Counted from the stretch's first letter, positions 28,977 to 43,875 are shown. The stretch is 64,000 nucleotides of DNA from Nonomuraea terrae (GCF_004348995.1 NZ_SMKQ01000009.1:33206-97205); one strand, 5' to 3'. Numbers and translations: made by a program. The notes: a model not told the origin generated them from the sequence alone.

Positions 28977-29954
28977 TCAAGGCGTGCTCTCCTCGGTGTC
29001 TACCAACAGGTGCCGGGGCGCGCTCCCCGGCGGGCGATGCGCCAGGCCGACGGCGTCGGCCAGGCGCTGGAAGCCGCGGGCCCTCAGCAGGTCCTCCAGC
29101 TCGCGTTCGATGCGCAGGCAGGCGTACGGGTCGTGGAACAGCGCCGTGCCGACGCCGACCACGCAGGCGCCCGCGAGGACGAGCTGGAAGGCGTCGCGGC
29201 CGCTCATCACGCCGCCGATGCCGATGAGCGGCACCCCGGGGAGGGCGGCGTGGACCTGCCAGACACACCGTACGGCCAGCGGCAGGATGGCCGGCCCCGA
29301 CAGGCCGCCGGTGACGGCGGCGAGCGAGGGCCGCAGCGCCTCGGTGTCGATGGCCATGCCCAGCGGATTGTTGATCATGGACAGCGCGTCGGCCCCGGCG
29401 TCCACGCAGGCCCGCGCGACGGCGACGATGTCGGCCACGTCGGGCGCGAGCTTGGCGACGACCGGCACGTCGTAGCGCATGATCGAGCGTACGGAGGCGA
29501 TCACCTCGGCGGCGGCGCTGCCCTCGCGCGCGAACACGCGCCCGCGATCCTCCATGTTCGGGCAGGAAAGGTTGACCTCCAGCGCGGTCACCCCGGGCGC
29601 GTCGGCGAGCCTGCGGGCCAGCTCGGAGTACTCGGCGACGGTGCCGCCGCCGATCGAGACGATGGTCTTGATGCCGCGCTGGGCCAGCCAGGGCAGCTCG
29701 CGCTCCAGGAACGCGTCGATGCCCGGCCCCTGCAGCCCGACGGCGTTGAGCATGCCGGAGGGCGTCTCGGCCATGCGCGGCGTGGGCCGGCCGGCGCGCG
29801 GCGCCATGGTGATCGAGCGGGTGGTCAGCGCGCCGAGCCGGTGCAGGTCGAAGAACTGCGCGAGCTCCCGGCCGGAGGAGGCGCAGCCGGCGGCCGTGGT
29901 GACCGGGTTCGCCAGCTCCACGTGCGCCAGAAATGTCCTCATATCAACCGACAT
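28977..29954 (-). CDS. pyrD: Dihydroorotate dehydrogenase, catalytic subunit
   Basis: A 325-residue flavoprotein that oxidises dihydroorotate to orotate. Motifs: NPVTTAAGCASSGRE, NAVGLQGPGIDAFL, VNLSCPNMEDRG, MINNPLGMAID and GIGGVMSGRDAFQLVLAGA (FMN phosphate). Paired with pyrK, it is the NAD-linked class 1B type. I chose ATG 29954 because GGAGG lies 11 bases upstream. ATG 29942 is possible. It overlaps pyrK by 11 bases. Confidence 0.93.
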   Translation of the reverse strand: MSVDMRTFLAHVELANPVTTAAGCASSGRELAQFFDLHRLGALTTRSITMAPRAGRPTPRMAETPSGMLNAVGLQGPGIDAFLERELPWLAQRGIKTIVSIGGGTVAEYSELARRLADAPGVTALEVNLSCPNMEDRGRVFAREGSAAAEVIASVRSIMRYDVPVVAKLAPDVADIVAVARACVDAGADALSMINNPLGMAIDTEALRPSLAAVTGGLSGPAILPLAVRCVWQVHAALPGVPLIGIGGVMSGRDAFQLVLAGACVVGVGTALFHDPYACLRIERELEDLLRARGFQRLADAVGLAHRPPGSAPRHLLVDTEESTP

Positions 29955-30795
29955 GTCGCACACCGCCTCCGGGGGCGCCGAGCGCGTCGAACGGGATCGT
30001 CCCCACGTCCTCGAAACGCACCCGCTCCCCGCGGAACACCGGCCCCTCGGCGCACGCCCGGACCATCCTGGTGGCCCCGTCATCGCCGATGACCGGAAGC
30101 ACGCAGGTCATGCAGACGCCGATCCCGCAGGCCATCGACTCCTCCACCGCCACCTGCACCGGGATGTCGAACTCCATCGCCACCGCCGTCACCGCCCGCA
30201 GCGTCTCCATCGGCGCGCACGCGTAGACCGCGTCGGCCCGCGTGTCGGCGATCACCGACGGCAGCGCGTCGGTGACCTTGCCGCGCAGGCCGAGCGAGCC
30301 GTCCTCGGTGGTCAGCGTGGTCGTCGTGGCCATCCGGCGTGCCCGCATCGCCCCGAACACCCGCTCCGCCCCGGCGCCGCCGAGCACGAAGTCGACCCGG
30401 CAGCCCCGCGCCAGCAGCGCGTCGGCCAGCGGGAAGAGCACGGCGGAGCCGTACTCGGAGCCGACCAGCACGCAGTGGGCGGGGTCGCGGGGCAGCGGGA
30501 ACGGCCGCCCGAGCGGCCCGACCAGGTCGAGCGTGTCACGGGCGCGCCGCTCGGCCAGCCAGGCCGTGCCGGGGCCGCGCATGGTGAAGACGAGCTCGAC
30601 CGTGCCGCCGTAGTCGGCCTTCACGTCGTGGATGGACAGCGCACGGCGCGTCACCATCGACGTGTGGGGCCCGCCGACCGCCACCGAGACGAAGTGACCG
30701 GGCCGGTAACGCTCGGCGATGCCGGGCGCCACTACCGTCAGCGCATGGTAGGCGTCGACCCGGCGCGTCGTCAGCACCGTGCCCGTCACCTGCAC
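29944..30795 (-). CDS. pyrK: Dihydroorotate dehydrogenase electron-transfer subunit
   Basis: A 283-residue FAD and [2Fe-2S] protein that passes electrons from dihydroorotate dehydrogenase to NAD. The FAD-binding barrel shows YRPGHFVSVAV and RRALSIHDV, the nucleotide part GRPFPLPRDPAHCVLVG, and the cluster cysteines are in ESMACGIGVCMTCVLPV with a further Cys in MVRACAEGPVF. GTG start at 30795, 39 bases after carB. Confidence 0.94.
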   Translation of the reverse strand: MQVTGTVLTTRRVDAYHALTVVAPGIAERYRPGHFVSVAVGGPHTSMVTRRALSIHDVKADYGGTVELVFTMRGPGTAWLAERRARDTLDLVGPLGRPFPLPRDPAHCVLVGSEYGSAVLFPLADALLARGCRVDFVLGGAGAERVFGAMRARRMATTTTLTTEDGSLGLRGKVTDALPSVIADTRADAVYACAPMETLRAVTAVAMEFDIPVQVAVEESMACGIGVCMTCVLPVIGDDGATRMVRACAEGPVFRGERVRFEDVGTIPFDALGAPGGGVRHVG

Positions 30796-30834
30796 CGGTG
30801 TACCGGCCAGTCGTCTTCACCTCCCGTGCCCGGG

Positions 30835-34099
<3,265 letters not shown>

Positions 34100-34113
<14 letters not shown>

Positions 34114-35206
34114 GGCTCATGACCTCACAGAACTCGTCGAACAGGTAGGCGGCGTCGTGCGGCCCGGCGGCGGCCTCCGGGTGGTACTGGACGCTGAAGG
34201 CGGGCCGCTCCAGCAGGCGCAGGCCCTCGACGCAGCGGTCGTTGAGGTTGACGTGGCTGACCTCGGCCGGCCCGAAGGGCGTCTCGAACGGCCCGTCGAG
34301 CGGCGCTTCCACGGCGAACCCGTGGTTGTGGGCGGAGATCTCGACCTTGCCGGTGCGGACGTCCTGGACCGGCTGGTTGACGCCGCGGTGGCCGTAACGC
34401 AGCTTGTACGTCGACAGCCCCAGCGCCCGGCCGAACAGCTGGTTGCCGAAGCAGATGCCGAAGAACGGCACCCCGGCCCCGAGCACCTCCCGCAGCGCCG
34501 AGACGTCGGCCGTGGCCGGGTCGCCCGGCCCGTTGGAGAAGAAGACGCCGTCGGGCCCGACCGCCATGATGTCGTCGAACGTCGCGGTCGCCGGCAGCAC
34601 GTGCACCTCGCAGCCGCGCTCGGCCATGCGCTGCGGCGTCATCCCCTTGATGCCGAGATCGACCGCCGCCACGGCGTAGCGCCTGCCGCCGATGGCCGGC
34701 ACGACATAGGGCTCGGTCGTGGCCACCTCGGCGGCCAGATCGGCTCCTTCCATGCCCGGTGAGCGGCGTACGCGCTCGACCAGCTCCTCGACCGGCTCGG
34801 ACGGCGCGGTGAAGATGCCGGCGCGCATGGCGCCGCGCTCGCGCAGGTGGCGGGTCAGGGCGCGGGTGCCGGGGATGGCGATCCCGACGACGCCCTGCTC
34901 CTTGAGGTAGTCGTCCAGCGAGCGGGTGGCCCGCCAGTTGGAGACGATCCGGGACGGCTCGCGCACGACGTAACCGGCCACCCAGACGCGCCGGGACTCG
35001 GGGTCTTCGTCGTTGACGCCGGTGTTGCCGATGTGGGGCGCCGTCATGGCGACGATCTGACGGTGGTAGGAGGGGTCCGTGAGGGTCTCCTGGTAGCCGG
35101 TCATGCCGGTGTTGAAGACCATCTCGCCGAACGTCTCGCCCTCGGCGCCGTACGGGGTCCCGTGGAAGACGCGGCCGTCTTCCAGGACCAGCAGCGCTGT
35201 GTTCAA
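34100..35206 (-). CDS. carA: Carbamoyl-phosphate synthase, small (glutaminase) subunit
   Basis: A 368-residue subunit that hydrolyses glutamine. The class I amidotransferase triad is in [15 protein letters not shown] (Cys) and [15 protein letters not shown] (His, Glu). The N-terminal domain has [20 protein letters not shown] and [17 protein letters not shown]. Start is TTG 35206, whose TTGA overlaps the pyrC stop by four bases, so translation is coupled. The longer open frame to the left of pyrC is a shadow of that gene. Confidence 0.97.
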
Positions 35207-36485
35207 ACCAGCTTCCCTTCGAGAACGGTCGGCCTGCCGCGCAGGAACGTGGCCACCACCCGGCCGGGCAGCGTCATGCCCTCGTAGGGGGTGTTCCTGC
35301 TCTTCGACGCGAAGGCGGACGGATCCACCTTGGTGCGTACGGACGGGTCGTAGAGCGTGATGTTGGCCGGGGAGCCCGCCTGGAGCGGCTGCCCGTGCCC
35401 GGCCAGGCGGCCGATGCGGGCCGGCACGACGGACATGCGCTCGGCCACGCCGGCCCAGTCGAGCAGGCCGGTCTCGACCATGGCCTCCTGGACGACGCTG
35501 AGCGCGGTCTCCAGGCCGACCATGCCCATGGCCGCGGCCGACCACTCGGTCTCCTTGTCCTCGACCGGGTGGGGGGCGTGGTCGGTGGCCACGGCGTCGA
35601 TCGTGCCGTCGGCCAGCGCGGCGCGCAGCGCCTCGACGTCGGCGCGGGTGCGCAGCGGCGGGTTGACCTTGTAGATCGGGTTGTACGCGCCCACCGGCGA
35701 CTCCTCGACCAGGTCGTCGGTGAGCAGCAGGTGGTGGGGGGTGACCTCGGCGGTGACGTTCCAGCCCTTGGACTTGGCCCAGCGCAGGATCTCGACGGAG
35801 CCCGCCGTGGAGACGTGGCAGACGTGCAGCCGGGAGCCGACGTGGGCGGCCAGCAGGCAGTCGCGGGCGATGACCGCCTCCTCGGCCACGGCCGGCCAGC
35901 CGGTGAGGCCGAGCCTGCCGGAGACGACGCCTTCGTTCATCTGGGCGCCGGAGGTGAGCCTCGGCTCCTGGGCGTGCTGGGCGACGACGCCGTCGAACGC
36001 CTTGACGTACTCCAGGGCGCGGCGCATCAGCACCGCGTCGTCGACGCACTTGCCGTCGTCGGAGAAGACGCGCACGCGGGCCGCGGAGTCGGCCATGGCG
36101 CCGAGCTCGGCGAGCTGCCTGCCCTCCAGCCCGACGGTCACGGCGCCGACCGGGTGGACGTCGCAGTGGCCGAACTCGCGGCCGAGCCGCCACACCTGCT
36201 CGACCACGCCGGCGGTGTCGGCGACGGGCGAGGTGTTGGCCATGGCGTGCACGGCGGTGTAGCCGCCCCGGGCGGCGGACTGGGTGCCGGTCTGCACGGT
36301 CTCGGCGTCCTCGCGGCCCGGCTCGCGCAGGTGGGTGTGCAGGTCGACGAGCCCGGGCAGCGCGATCGCTCCCGCGCCGTCGACGCTCTCCGGCCCGTCG
36401 AGCCCCTGCCCGATCTCGGCGATCATCCCGTCCGCGAGCCGGATGTCCACCGGCTCGCCGCCCAGGATCCTGACATTTCGAATGA

Positions 36486-36489
<4 letters not shown>
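35203..36489 (-). CDS. pyrC: Dihydroorotase
   Basis: A 428-residue amidohydrolase that closes carbamoyl-aspartate to dihydroorotate. Metal-binding motif [20 protein letters not shown] near residue 55, then [28 protein letters not shown] and [15 protein letters not shown], all typical of the class I enzyme. ATG 36489 overlaps the pyrB stop by four bases (ATGA). Its C-terminus overlaps the TTG of carA. Confidence 0.97.
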
Positions 36490-37954
<1,465 letters not shown>

Positions 37955-37964
37955 TCACCACCTT

Positions 37965-37979
37965 TCCCGCCTCACGGGA
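37965..37979 (-). promoter_or_regulatory. PyrR-binding RNA hairpin in the pyr leader
   Basis: Minus-strand TCCCGTGAGGCGGGA forms a 5-bp stem with loop TGAGG and matches the PyrR anti-antiterminator consensus UCCNGNGAGGY in every fixed position. It begins about 35 bases upstream of the pyrR ATG and abuts the ribosome-binding region AAGGTGG. PyrR binding would therefore mask translation initiation, as described for mycobacterial pyr leaders. Confidence 0.8.
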
Positions 37980-38141
37980 CGGGTCTTAAAGGATTGGTCG
38001 CGACACACATTACCAGGGGCTACCAGCCACAACGCGGGCCCCCTCCGTGGCGCCGATTCCAGCCCAAGGCCGCGAACCGGTAATTTTCCCTCCCCCCTCT
38101 GCGCCCGCACGGTGTCAGCCCGCCGCCGGCGGGGCAGATCA

Positions 38142-38172
38142 CAGGACGTCCTGGGCGGCGGTTCCCCAGGAC
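38142..38172 (+). promoter_or_regulatory. Overlapping palindrome and hairpin upstream of arcA
   Basis: A perfect 12-base palindrome CAGGACGTCCTG (38142-38153) shares its right arm with an 8-bp hairpin GTCCTGGG/CCCAGGAC (38148-38155 with 38165-38172), so the two cannot form together. They lie 60-90 bases before arcA. They could be an operator or an attenuator; no known arginine-repressor box is seen. Confidence 0.45.
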
Positions 38173-38231
38173 GCGTACGAGGGCGGGCCCTGCGGGCGTG
38201 AGGCCGCGCCCCCGAGGGGGATACAGCAGAG

Positions 38232-39476
38232 ATGGCATTTCATGTCGATTCCGAGGTGGGGCGGCTGCGGCAGGTCCTGCTGCACACCCCCGACCTGGCG
38301 CTCAAGCGGCTGACCCCGACCACCAAGGACGCCTTCCTGTTCGACGACGTGCTGTGGGTGCAGCGCGCGATCGAGGAGCACGCGGAGTTCGCGAAGGTGC
38401 TCACCGACCACGGCGTGCGCGTGCACCTGCTGGCCGACCTGCTCAGGGAGACCGTCGAGATCCCCGAGGCGCGCAAGCACATCCTCGACTCGGTCGTGGA
38501 CGAGCGCTGGCTCGGCCCGGTGGCCATCGACGACATCCGCAACACCCTCGACGGGATGGACGCGGCGACACTGCAGCTCTACCTGACCGGCGGCATCACC
38601 AAGCGGGAGATCGTCGAGATGGGCTGCGAGCCCAAGGCGGTCACCTTCCACGCGCTGGCCGACGACGACTTCATCCTGCCGCCGCTGCCCAACCACCTGT
38701 TCACCCGCGACACGTCCTGCTGGGTCTACGACGGCGTGTCGATCAACGCGATGCGCAAGAAGGCCCGCATGCGGGAGACGGTCAACATGGAGGCCGTCTA
38801 CATGTACCACCCGTTGTTCGCCGGCGGCTTCAACCGGCCCGGCGAGGGCGGCTACCACTGCTGGTTGCCCGGCCGGTCGATGGCGCCCGCCACGCTGGAG
38901 GGCGGCGACGTGCTGGTCCTCGGCCGGGGCGCGGTGCTCGTCGGGATGAGCGAGCGCACCCAGCCGCAGGCGGTCGAGATGCTCGCCCAGCGGTTGTTCC
39001 GGGCCGGCTCGGCGCAACGCATCGTGGCGCTCGACATGCCGAAGGCGCGGGCGTTCATGCACCTCGACACCGTGATGACGATGCTCGACGTGGGCGTGTT
39101 CACCAAGTACGCGGGTCTCGGCATGCTGCCGTCGTACACGATCGAGCCCGGCGACACCCCCAAGGAGCTCAAGGTCACCGACCACCCGCCGCAGGACATG
39201 CACAAGGCCATCGCGCACGCCCTCGACCTGCCGGACATCACCGTCCTGACCCCCACCCAGGACGTCTACGCCGCCGAACGCGAGCAGTGGGACGACGGCT
39301 GCAACGGGCTGGCGCTGGCGCCCGGCCTGGTCATCGCCTACGAGCGCAACACCACGACCAACAACTACCTGCGCGACAACGGCATCGAAGTGATCACGAT
39401 CAGGGGCAGCGAGCTCGGCCGAGGGCGCGGGGGGCCGCGGTGCATGAGCTGCCCGCTCGAACGTGACGGCGTCTAG
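38232..39476 (+). CDS. arcA: Arginine deiminase
   Basis: A 414-residue enzyme that hydrolyses arginine to citrulline and ammonia. The catalytic regions are [41 protein letters not shown] (His and Asp) and the C-terminal [12 protein letters not shown] with the nucleophilic Cys. Start ATG 38232 follows GAGGGGGA. First gene of a five-gene plus-strand cluster and divergent from pyrR. Complete. Confidence 0.97.
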   Translation: MAFHVDSEVGRLRQVLLHTPDLALKRLTPTTKDAFLFDDVLWVQRAIEEHAEFAKVLTDHGVRVHLLADLLRETVEIPEARKHILDSVVDERWLGPVAIDDIRNTLDGMDAATLQLYLTGGITKREIVEMGCEPKAVTFHALADDDFILPPLPNHLFTRDTSCWVYDGVSINAMRKKARMRETVNMEAVYMYHPLFAGGFNRPGEGGYHCWLPGRSMAPATLEGGDVLVLGRGAVLVGMSERTQPQAVEMLAQRLFRAGSAQRIVALDMPKARAFMHLDTVMTMLDVGVFTKYAGLGMLPSYTIEPGDTPKELKVTDHPPQDMHKAIAHALDLPDITVLTPTQDVYAAEREQWDDGCNGLALAPGLVIAYERNTTTNNYLRDNGIEVITIRGSELGRGRGGPRCMSCPLERDGV

Positions 39477-39491
39477 GGGGACCTGATCCGC

Positions 39492-40496
39492 ATGGCTGTC
39501 GACCTGCGTAACCGCTGCTTTCTCAAGGAGCTCGACTTCACGCCCGCCGAGCTCGGCCACCTGCTGCGGCTGTCGGCCGAGCTGAAGGCCGGCCGGCGGG
39601 CCGGCGACGAGCGGCAGCGGCTGCGGGGCCGGCACATCGCGCTGGTCTTCGAGAAGGCCTCCACCGGCACCCGCTGCGCCTTCGAGGTGGCCGCCCGCGA
39701 GGAGGGCGCGTACGTGACGTCCCTCGACGCGGCCGGGTCGGAGCTCGGGCACAAGGAGTCGGTCGGCGACACCGCGCGGGTGCTGGGCCGGATGTTCGAC
39801 GGCATCGAGTACCGCGGCGGCGCGCAGGCGCGCGTCGAGGAGCTGGCGGCGCTGGCCGGCGTGCCGGTCTGGAACGGCCTGACCGACGAGTGGCACCCCA
39901 CGCAGACGCTGGCCGACATGCTCACCATGCGCGAGCACGCCGGCCGGCCGCTGCGCGAGCTGTCGCTCGCCTACCTCGGCGACACGCGCAACAACGTGGG
40001 CCAGTCGCTGCTGGTCGCGGGGGCGATGTTCGGCATGGACGTGCGGATGGTCGGCCCGAGGGCGCTGTGGCCCGACCCCGATCTGGTGGTCAAGCCCGCC
40101 CAGGAGATCGCCGCGGGAACCGGCGCCCGCATCACCCTGACCGACGACGTCACCGGGGGCGTCAAGGGGGTCGACTTCCTCTACACCGACGTGTGGGTGT
40201 CGATGGGCGAGCCGGCCGAGGTGTGGGACGAGCGCATCAAGCTGCTGCTGCCGTACCAGGTCAACGAGCTCGTGGTGGAGTCCACCGGCAACCCGGGCGT
40301 GCGGTTCATGCACTGCCTGCCCGCCCTGCACAACCCGCGGACGCGGGTCGGGCGGGAGGTCTACGACCGGACGGGGCTCGACGCGCTGGAGGTGACCGAG
40401 GGCGTCTTCGAGTCGCGGCGCTCGATCGTCTTCGACCAGGCCGAGAACCGGCTCCACACGATCAAGGCGATCATGGTCGCCACGCTGGGAGACTGA
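39492..40496 (+). CDS. arcB: Ornithine carbamoyltransferase, catabolic context
   Basis: A 334-residue enzyme. Carbamoyl-phosphate site [13 protein letters not shown], then [27 protein letters not shown] and the ornithine-binding [13 protein letters not shown]. Between arcA and arcC it should run in the phosphorolytic direction, converting citrulline to ornithine and carbamoyl phosphate. The sequence alone does not separate it from anabolic ArgF. GGGGGA precedes ATG 39492. Confidence 0.94.
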   Translation: MAVDLRNRCFLKELDFTPAELGHLLRLSAELKAGRRAGDERQRLRGRHIALVFEKASTGTRCAFEVAAREEGAYVTSLDAAGSELGHKESVGDTARVLGRMFDGIEYRGGAQARVEELAALAGVPVWNGLTDEWHPTQTLADMLTMREHAGRPLRELSLAYLGDTRNNVGQSLLVAGAMFGMDVRMVGPRALWPDPDLVVKPAQEIAAGTGARITLTDDVTGGVKGVDFLYTDVWVSMGEPAEVWDERIKLLLPYQVNELVVESTGNPGVRFMHCLPALHNPRTRVGREVYDRTGLDALEVTEGVFESRRSIVFDQAENRLHTIKAIMVATLGD

Positions 40497-41432
40497 ATGC
40501 GGGTCATCGTGGCACTGGGCGGCAACGCGGTCCTGCGGCGCGGCGAGCGGCCCGACGCCGACGTGCAGGCCGCCAACGTCCGCACGGCCGTCAAGTCGCT
40601 GGCCAGGCTCGCCGTCGAGCACGAGCTGGTCATCACCCACGGCAACGGCCCCCAGGTGGGCATGCTGGCCCTGGAGAGCGCCGCCGACCCGGCGCTGAGC
40701 AGGCCGTACCCGTTCGACGTGCTGGGTGCGCAGACGCAGGGCATGATCGGCTACTGGATGCAGCAGGCGCTGCAGAACGCGCTGCCCGGCCGGCAGGTCC
40801 TCGCCATGGTCACGCAGACGCTCGTGACGGCGGTCGATCCCGCCTTCGCGAACCCCACCAAGTTCGTCGGCCCGGTCTACGAGCAGGAGGAGGCCGAGAA
40901 GCTGGCCGCCGAACGAGGCTGGACCGTCCGGCCCGACGGCGGCCACTGGCGGCGCGTGATGCCCTCCCCCACCCCTCAGCGCATCGTGGAGACCCGGCTG
41001 ATCCGCCGGATGCTCGGCCAGGGCGTGATCGTGGTGTGCGCGGGCGGCGGCGGCATCCCGGTCGTCCGCGACGAGGCCGGGCGGCTGTCCGGCGTGGAGG
41101 CCGTCGTGGACAAGGACCTCACCGCGGCGATGCTGGCCGAGTCCCTGGAGTGCGACGCGTTCCTGAGCCTGACCGACGTACCGCGCGTGATGCGCGGTTT
41201 CGGCACGCCGCAGCAGACGGAGATCGGCCACACCACGCCCCACGAGCTGCGCGCGCTCGACTTCCCCGACGGCTCGATGGGGCCGAAGGTGGAGGCGGCC
41301 TGCCGGTTCGTGGAGACCACCGGCGACATGGCCGCCATCGGGAAGCTGGACGAGGCCGAGGGCATCCTCGCCGGCACCGCCGGGACGATCATCACGCCCA
41401 ACGGCAGGTGGCCCCTGACGAGCACGCTGTAG
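40497..41432 (+). CDS. arcC: Carbamate kinase
   Basis: A 311-residue kinase that moves the phosphate of carbamoyl phosphate to ADP, giving ATP. Motifs: MRVIVALGGNAVLRRGE, LVITHGNGPQVGMLAL, VVCAGGGGIPVVRDE, VEAVVDKDLTAAMLAESLECDAFLSLTDV. The ATG follows the arcB stop without a gap. It completes the energy-yielding arginine deiminase route. Confidence 0.96.
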   Translation: MRVIVALGGNAVLRRGERPDADVQAANVRTAVKSLARLAVEHELVITHGNGPQVGMLALESAADPALSRPYPFDVLGAQTQGMIGYWMQQALQNALPGRQVLAMVTQTLVTAVDPAFANPTKFVGPVYEQEEAEKLAAERGWTVRPDGGHWRRVMPSPTPQRIVETRLIRRMLGQGVIVVCAGGGGIPVVRDEAGRLSGVEAVVDKDLTAAMLAESLECDAFLSLTDVPRVMRGFGTPQQTEIGHTTPHELRALDFPDGSMGPKVEAACRFVETTGDMAAIGKLDEAEGILAGTAGTIITPNGRWPLTSTL

Positions 41433-41442
41433 GGGGTGCGGA

Positions 41443-42864
41443 TTGACGCCGGCCGAGCGGCTGCTGCGGACCAAGCCGACCGAGCGCATCGTGGCCGAGG
41501 GTGGTCACGGCGAGGGCGGCGATCTGCGCCGCACCATGTCCCTGTGGCAGCTGACGCTGTTCAGCGTCGGCGCCACGCTGGGCACGGGCATCTTCGTCAT
41601 CCTCGGGCAGGCGGTGCCCAAGGCCGGTCCCGCGGTGGTGCTGGCCTTCGTGCTGGCGGCGTTCACCGCGCTGCTGTCGGCACTGTCGTACGCCGAGCTG
41701 GCCGGGACGATCCCGGTGTCCGGCTCGTCCTACTCCTACGCGTACGCGACGCTGGGCGAGCTGGTCGCCTGGGTCTGCGGCTGGTGCCTGATGCTGGAGT
41801 ACGCCGTCTCGGTGGCGGCCGTGGCCGTGGGCTGGGGCGAGTACCTCAACGCGTTCCTGGGCTCGCTGGCCGGCGTCGCGCTGCCCGACGCGATCACCCG
41901 CTCCCCCGGCCAGGACGGCGGCGTGGTCAACGTCGCCGCGATCGTCATCGTGCTGCTGGCCACCTGGTTGCTGCTGCGCGGGGCCTCCGAGAGCGCCACG
42001 GCGAACGCGTTCTTCGTGCTGATCAAGGTGGCGGTGCTGCTGTTCTTCTGCGTGGTGGCGTTCACGGCGTTCCGGTCGGGCAACCTCGCGCCGTTCGCGC
42101 CCATGGGGGTGGCCGGCATCACGGCGGCGGCCTCGCAGGTCTTCTTCTCCTACATCGGCTTCGACGCCGCCTCGACGGCCGGCGAGGAGGCCAAGAACCC
42201 CAAGCGCGACCTGCCGCTGGCGATCATCCTGTCGCTGGCCATCGTGACGGCCGTGTACGTGCTGGTGGCGCTGGCCGCCGTCGGGGCGATGCCCTGGACG
42301 GACTTCGACCCGGAGGGCACCGAGGCGAGCCTGTCGCACATCGCCGACCTGGCCATGGGCGCCACCTGGCCGGGGCTGATCGTGTCGTTCGGCGCGGTCG
42401 TCGCGATCGCCAGCGTCGTGCTCACCGTCATCTACGGCCAGACCCGCATCCTGTTCGCGATGTCCCGCGACGGGCTCATCCCCCGGGTCTTCCAGCGGGT
42501 CAGCCCCCGCCGCCAGGTGCCGGTCGCCAACACGCTCATCGTGGCGGCGTTCATCTCCGTGCTGGCCGGGCTGGTGCCGCTCGGGCAGCTCGCCGAGGCG
42601 ACCAGCATCGGCACCCTGTTCGCCTTCGCCATCGTCAACGTCGGCGTGCTCGTGCTGCGTTACCGCAGTCCCGAGCTGCCGCGCAGCTTCCGCACGCCGT
42701 TCTTCCCTGCCACGCCGGTGCTCGGCGCGGTCATGTGCGTCGTGGTGATGGCGGGGCTGGCCGGGGTGACCTGGCTGGCGTTCGCGCTGTGGATGCTCGT
42801 CGGCCTGGCCTGCTACTTCCTGTACGGCTATGGCCATTCGCGGCTGAATGCCGAGGTGCGCTGA
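41443..42864 (+). CDS. APC-family amino acid permease
   Basis: A 473-residue, 12-helix transporter. LWQLTLFSVGATLGTGIFVILGQ is the family's first-helix signature, and SQVFFSYIGFDAASTAGEEAKNPKRDLP is the conserved helix 6 to loop segment of cationic amino acid transporters. TTG 41443 has GGGGG about six bases upstream. In this cluster it probably imports arginine or exchanges it for ornithine, taking the place of the ArcD antiporter, which belongs to a different family (inference). Confidence 0.92.
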   Translation: MTPAERLLRTKPTERIVAEGGHGEGGDLRRTMSLWQLTLFSVGATLGTGIFVILGQAVPKAGPAVVLAFVLAAFTALLSALSYAELAGTIPVSGSSYSYAYATLGELVAWVCGWCLMLEYAVSVAAVAVGWGEYLNAFLGSLAGVALPDAITRSPGQDGGVVNVAAIVIVLLATWLLLRGASESATANAFFVLIKVAVLLFFCVVAFTAFRSGNLAPFAPMGVAGITAAASQVFFSYIGFDAASTAGEEAKNPKRDLPLAIILSLAIVTAVYVLVALAAVGAMPWTDFDPEGTEASLSHIADLAMGATWPGLIVSFGAVVAIASVVLTVIYGQTRILFAMSRDGLIPRVFQRVSPRRQVPVANTLIVAAFISVLAGLVPLGQLAEATSIGTLFAFAIVNVGVLVLRYRSPELPRSFRTPFFPATPVLGAVMCVVVMAGLAGVTWLAFALWMLVGLACYFLYGYGHSRLNAEVR

Positions 42865-43722
42865 ATGAAGCTCGACAACGTGCTGGCCGGATACGTCGCC
42901 GGGCCGCGGGGCCGCGACGGCCTGTGCCTGGCCCTGCTGCTCAGGGAGCGCGTGCACGCCCGCCTGACGGTGGCGACCGTGCAGCCGCCCGCCTGGTCGG
43001 CTCCTGGGCCGTCCAAGGCCGAGGAGAGCGCCTGGCGGGCGTACCTGCGCGAGCAGGCCGCCGCCATGCTGGACCAGGCCCGCGAACTGGCCGGCGACGA
43101 CGCCGAGTACGTCACCCACCCCTACCGTGGCAGCGGCAGGGGGCTCCTGGAGCTGGCGCGAAGGAGCGGCGCCGACGTGGTGGTGATCGGCTCTGCCCCG
43201 GGCGGCGGCAGGGGGCGCATCGCCCTGGGCAGCACCGCCGACCAGCTGCTGCATGCCTCCTCCGTTCCGGTCCTGCTGGCGCCGCGCGGCTTCGGCGACG
43301 ACCCGCCGCCCGCGTTCGAGCGCCTCACCCTCGCCTACCGCCGGGGCCCCGGCTGCGACGCGGCGATCAAGGACGCGGCCCGCACGGCCGCGGTGCTCGA
43401 CGTGCCGCTGCGGCTGGTCACGCTGGTGGTCAGCCCCGGCCGCCGCAGGAAGATCGAGAAGGACATGCTCGGCAGCCTGCGGGACCAGGCCGCCGCGGAC
43501 CTGCGCGCCGCGGCGCGCGGACGCTCCTCGGTGGACGTGGAGGTGCTCGAAGGGCGCAATGTGGCCCAGGCGCTCGGCACGACCACCTGGCTGCGCGGCG
43601 AGATGATCATATGCGCTTCCAGCGACACGGGGCCACTCAGGCGGGTATTCCTCGGAGACACCTCGATCAAAATCGTCAAGGCGGCCACCTGTCCGGTCAT
43701 GATCTTGACACGACAGCCCTGA
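42865..43722 (+). CDS. Tandem universal stress protein
   Basis: A 285-residue protein with two UspA-like domains. The first keeps the nucleotide-binding signature DVVVIGSAPGGGRGRIALGST with ADQLLHASSVPVLLAPRG. The second (about residues 145-285) ends in IICASSDTGPLRRVFLGDTSIKIVKAATCPVMIL. The ATG is joined to the permease stop (TGA then ATG). Universal stress proteins often accompany anaerobic arginine-fermentation genes. Here it may signal energy or oxygen state (inference). Confidence 0.9.
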   Translation: MKLDNVLAGYVAGPRGRDGLCLALLLRERVHARLTVATVQPPAWSAPGPSKAEESAWRAYLREQAAAMLDQARELAGDDAEYVTHPYRGSGRGLLELARRSGADVVVIGSAPGGGRGRIALGSTADQLLHASSVPVLLAPRGFGDDPPPAFERLTLAYRRGPGCDAAIKDAARTAAVLDVPLRLVTLVVSPGRRRKIEKDMLGSLRDQAAADLRAAARGRSSVDVEVLEGRNVAQALGTTTWLRGEMIICASSDTGPLRRVFLGDTSIKIVKAATCPVMILTRQP

Positions 43723-43862
43723 CATGGGCGAATTCCCTCGTCAAGCCCCGCCGGAGCACTGTTAGTTCTGGGACATGAGGGGCGTTTGCGGCGTTCCCTA
43801 CCGGACCGGATTCGGCATCTTTTTTCCAATCAGCTTGACCTTGAGCGCCCGCGCCTTTACCG

Positions 43863-43875
43863 TCACTGTCCGTAA
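43863..43875 (+). promoter_or_regulatory. Candidate BldD operator upstream of bldD
   Basis: TCACTGTCCGTAA keeps both arms of the BldD consensus TNACNCWGNGTNA (TNAC and GTNA with the correct five-base spacing) but misses two central positions. It lies 150 bases before bldD. BldD is known to repress its own gene. Confidence 0.45.

Noticed and set aside
38139..41489. 1116-codon minus-strand open frame opposite arcA-arcC
   Set aside because: Shadow of three genes with complete catalytic motifs; no family features of its own.
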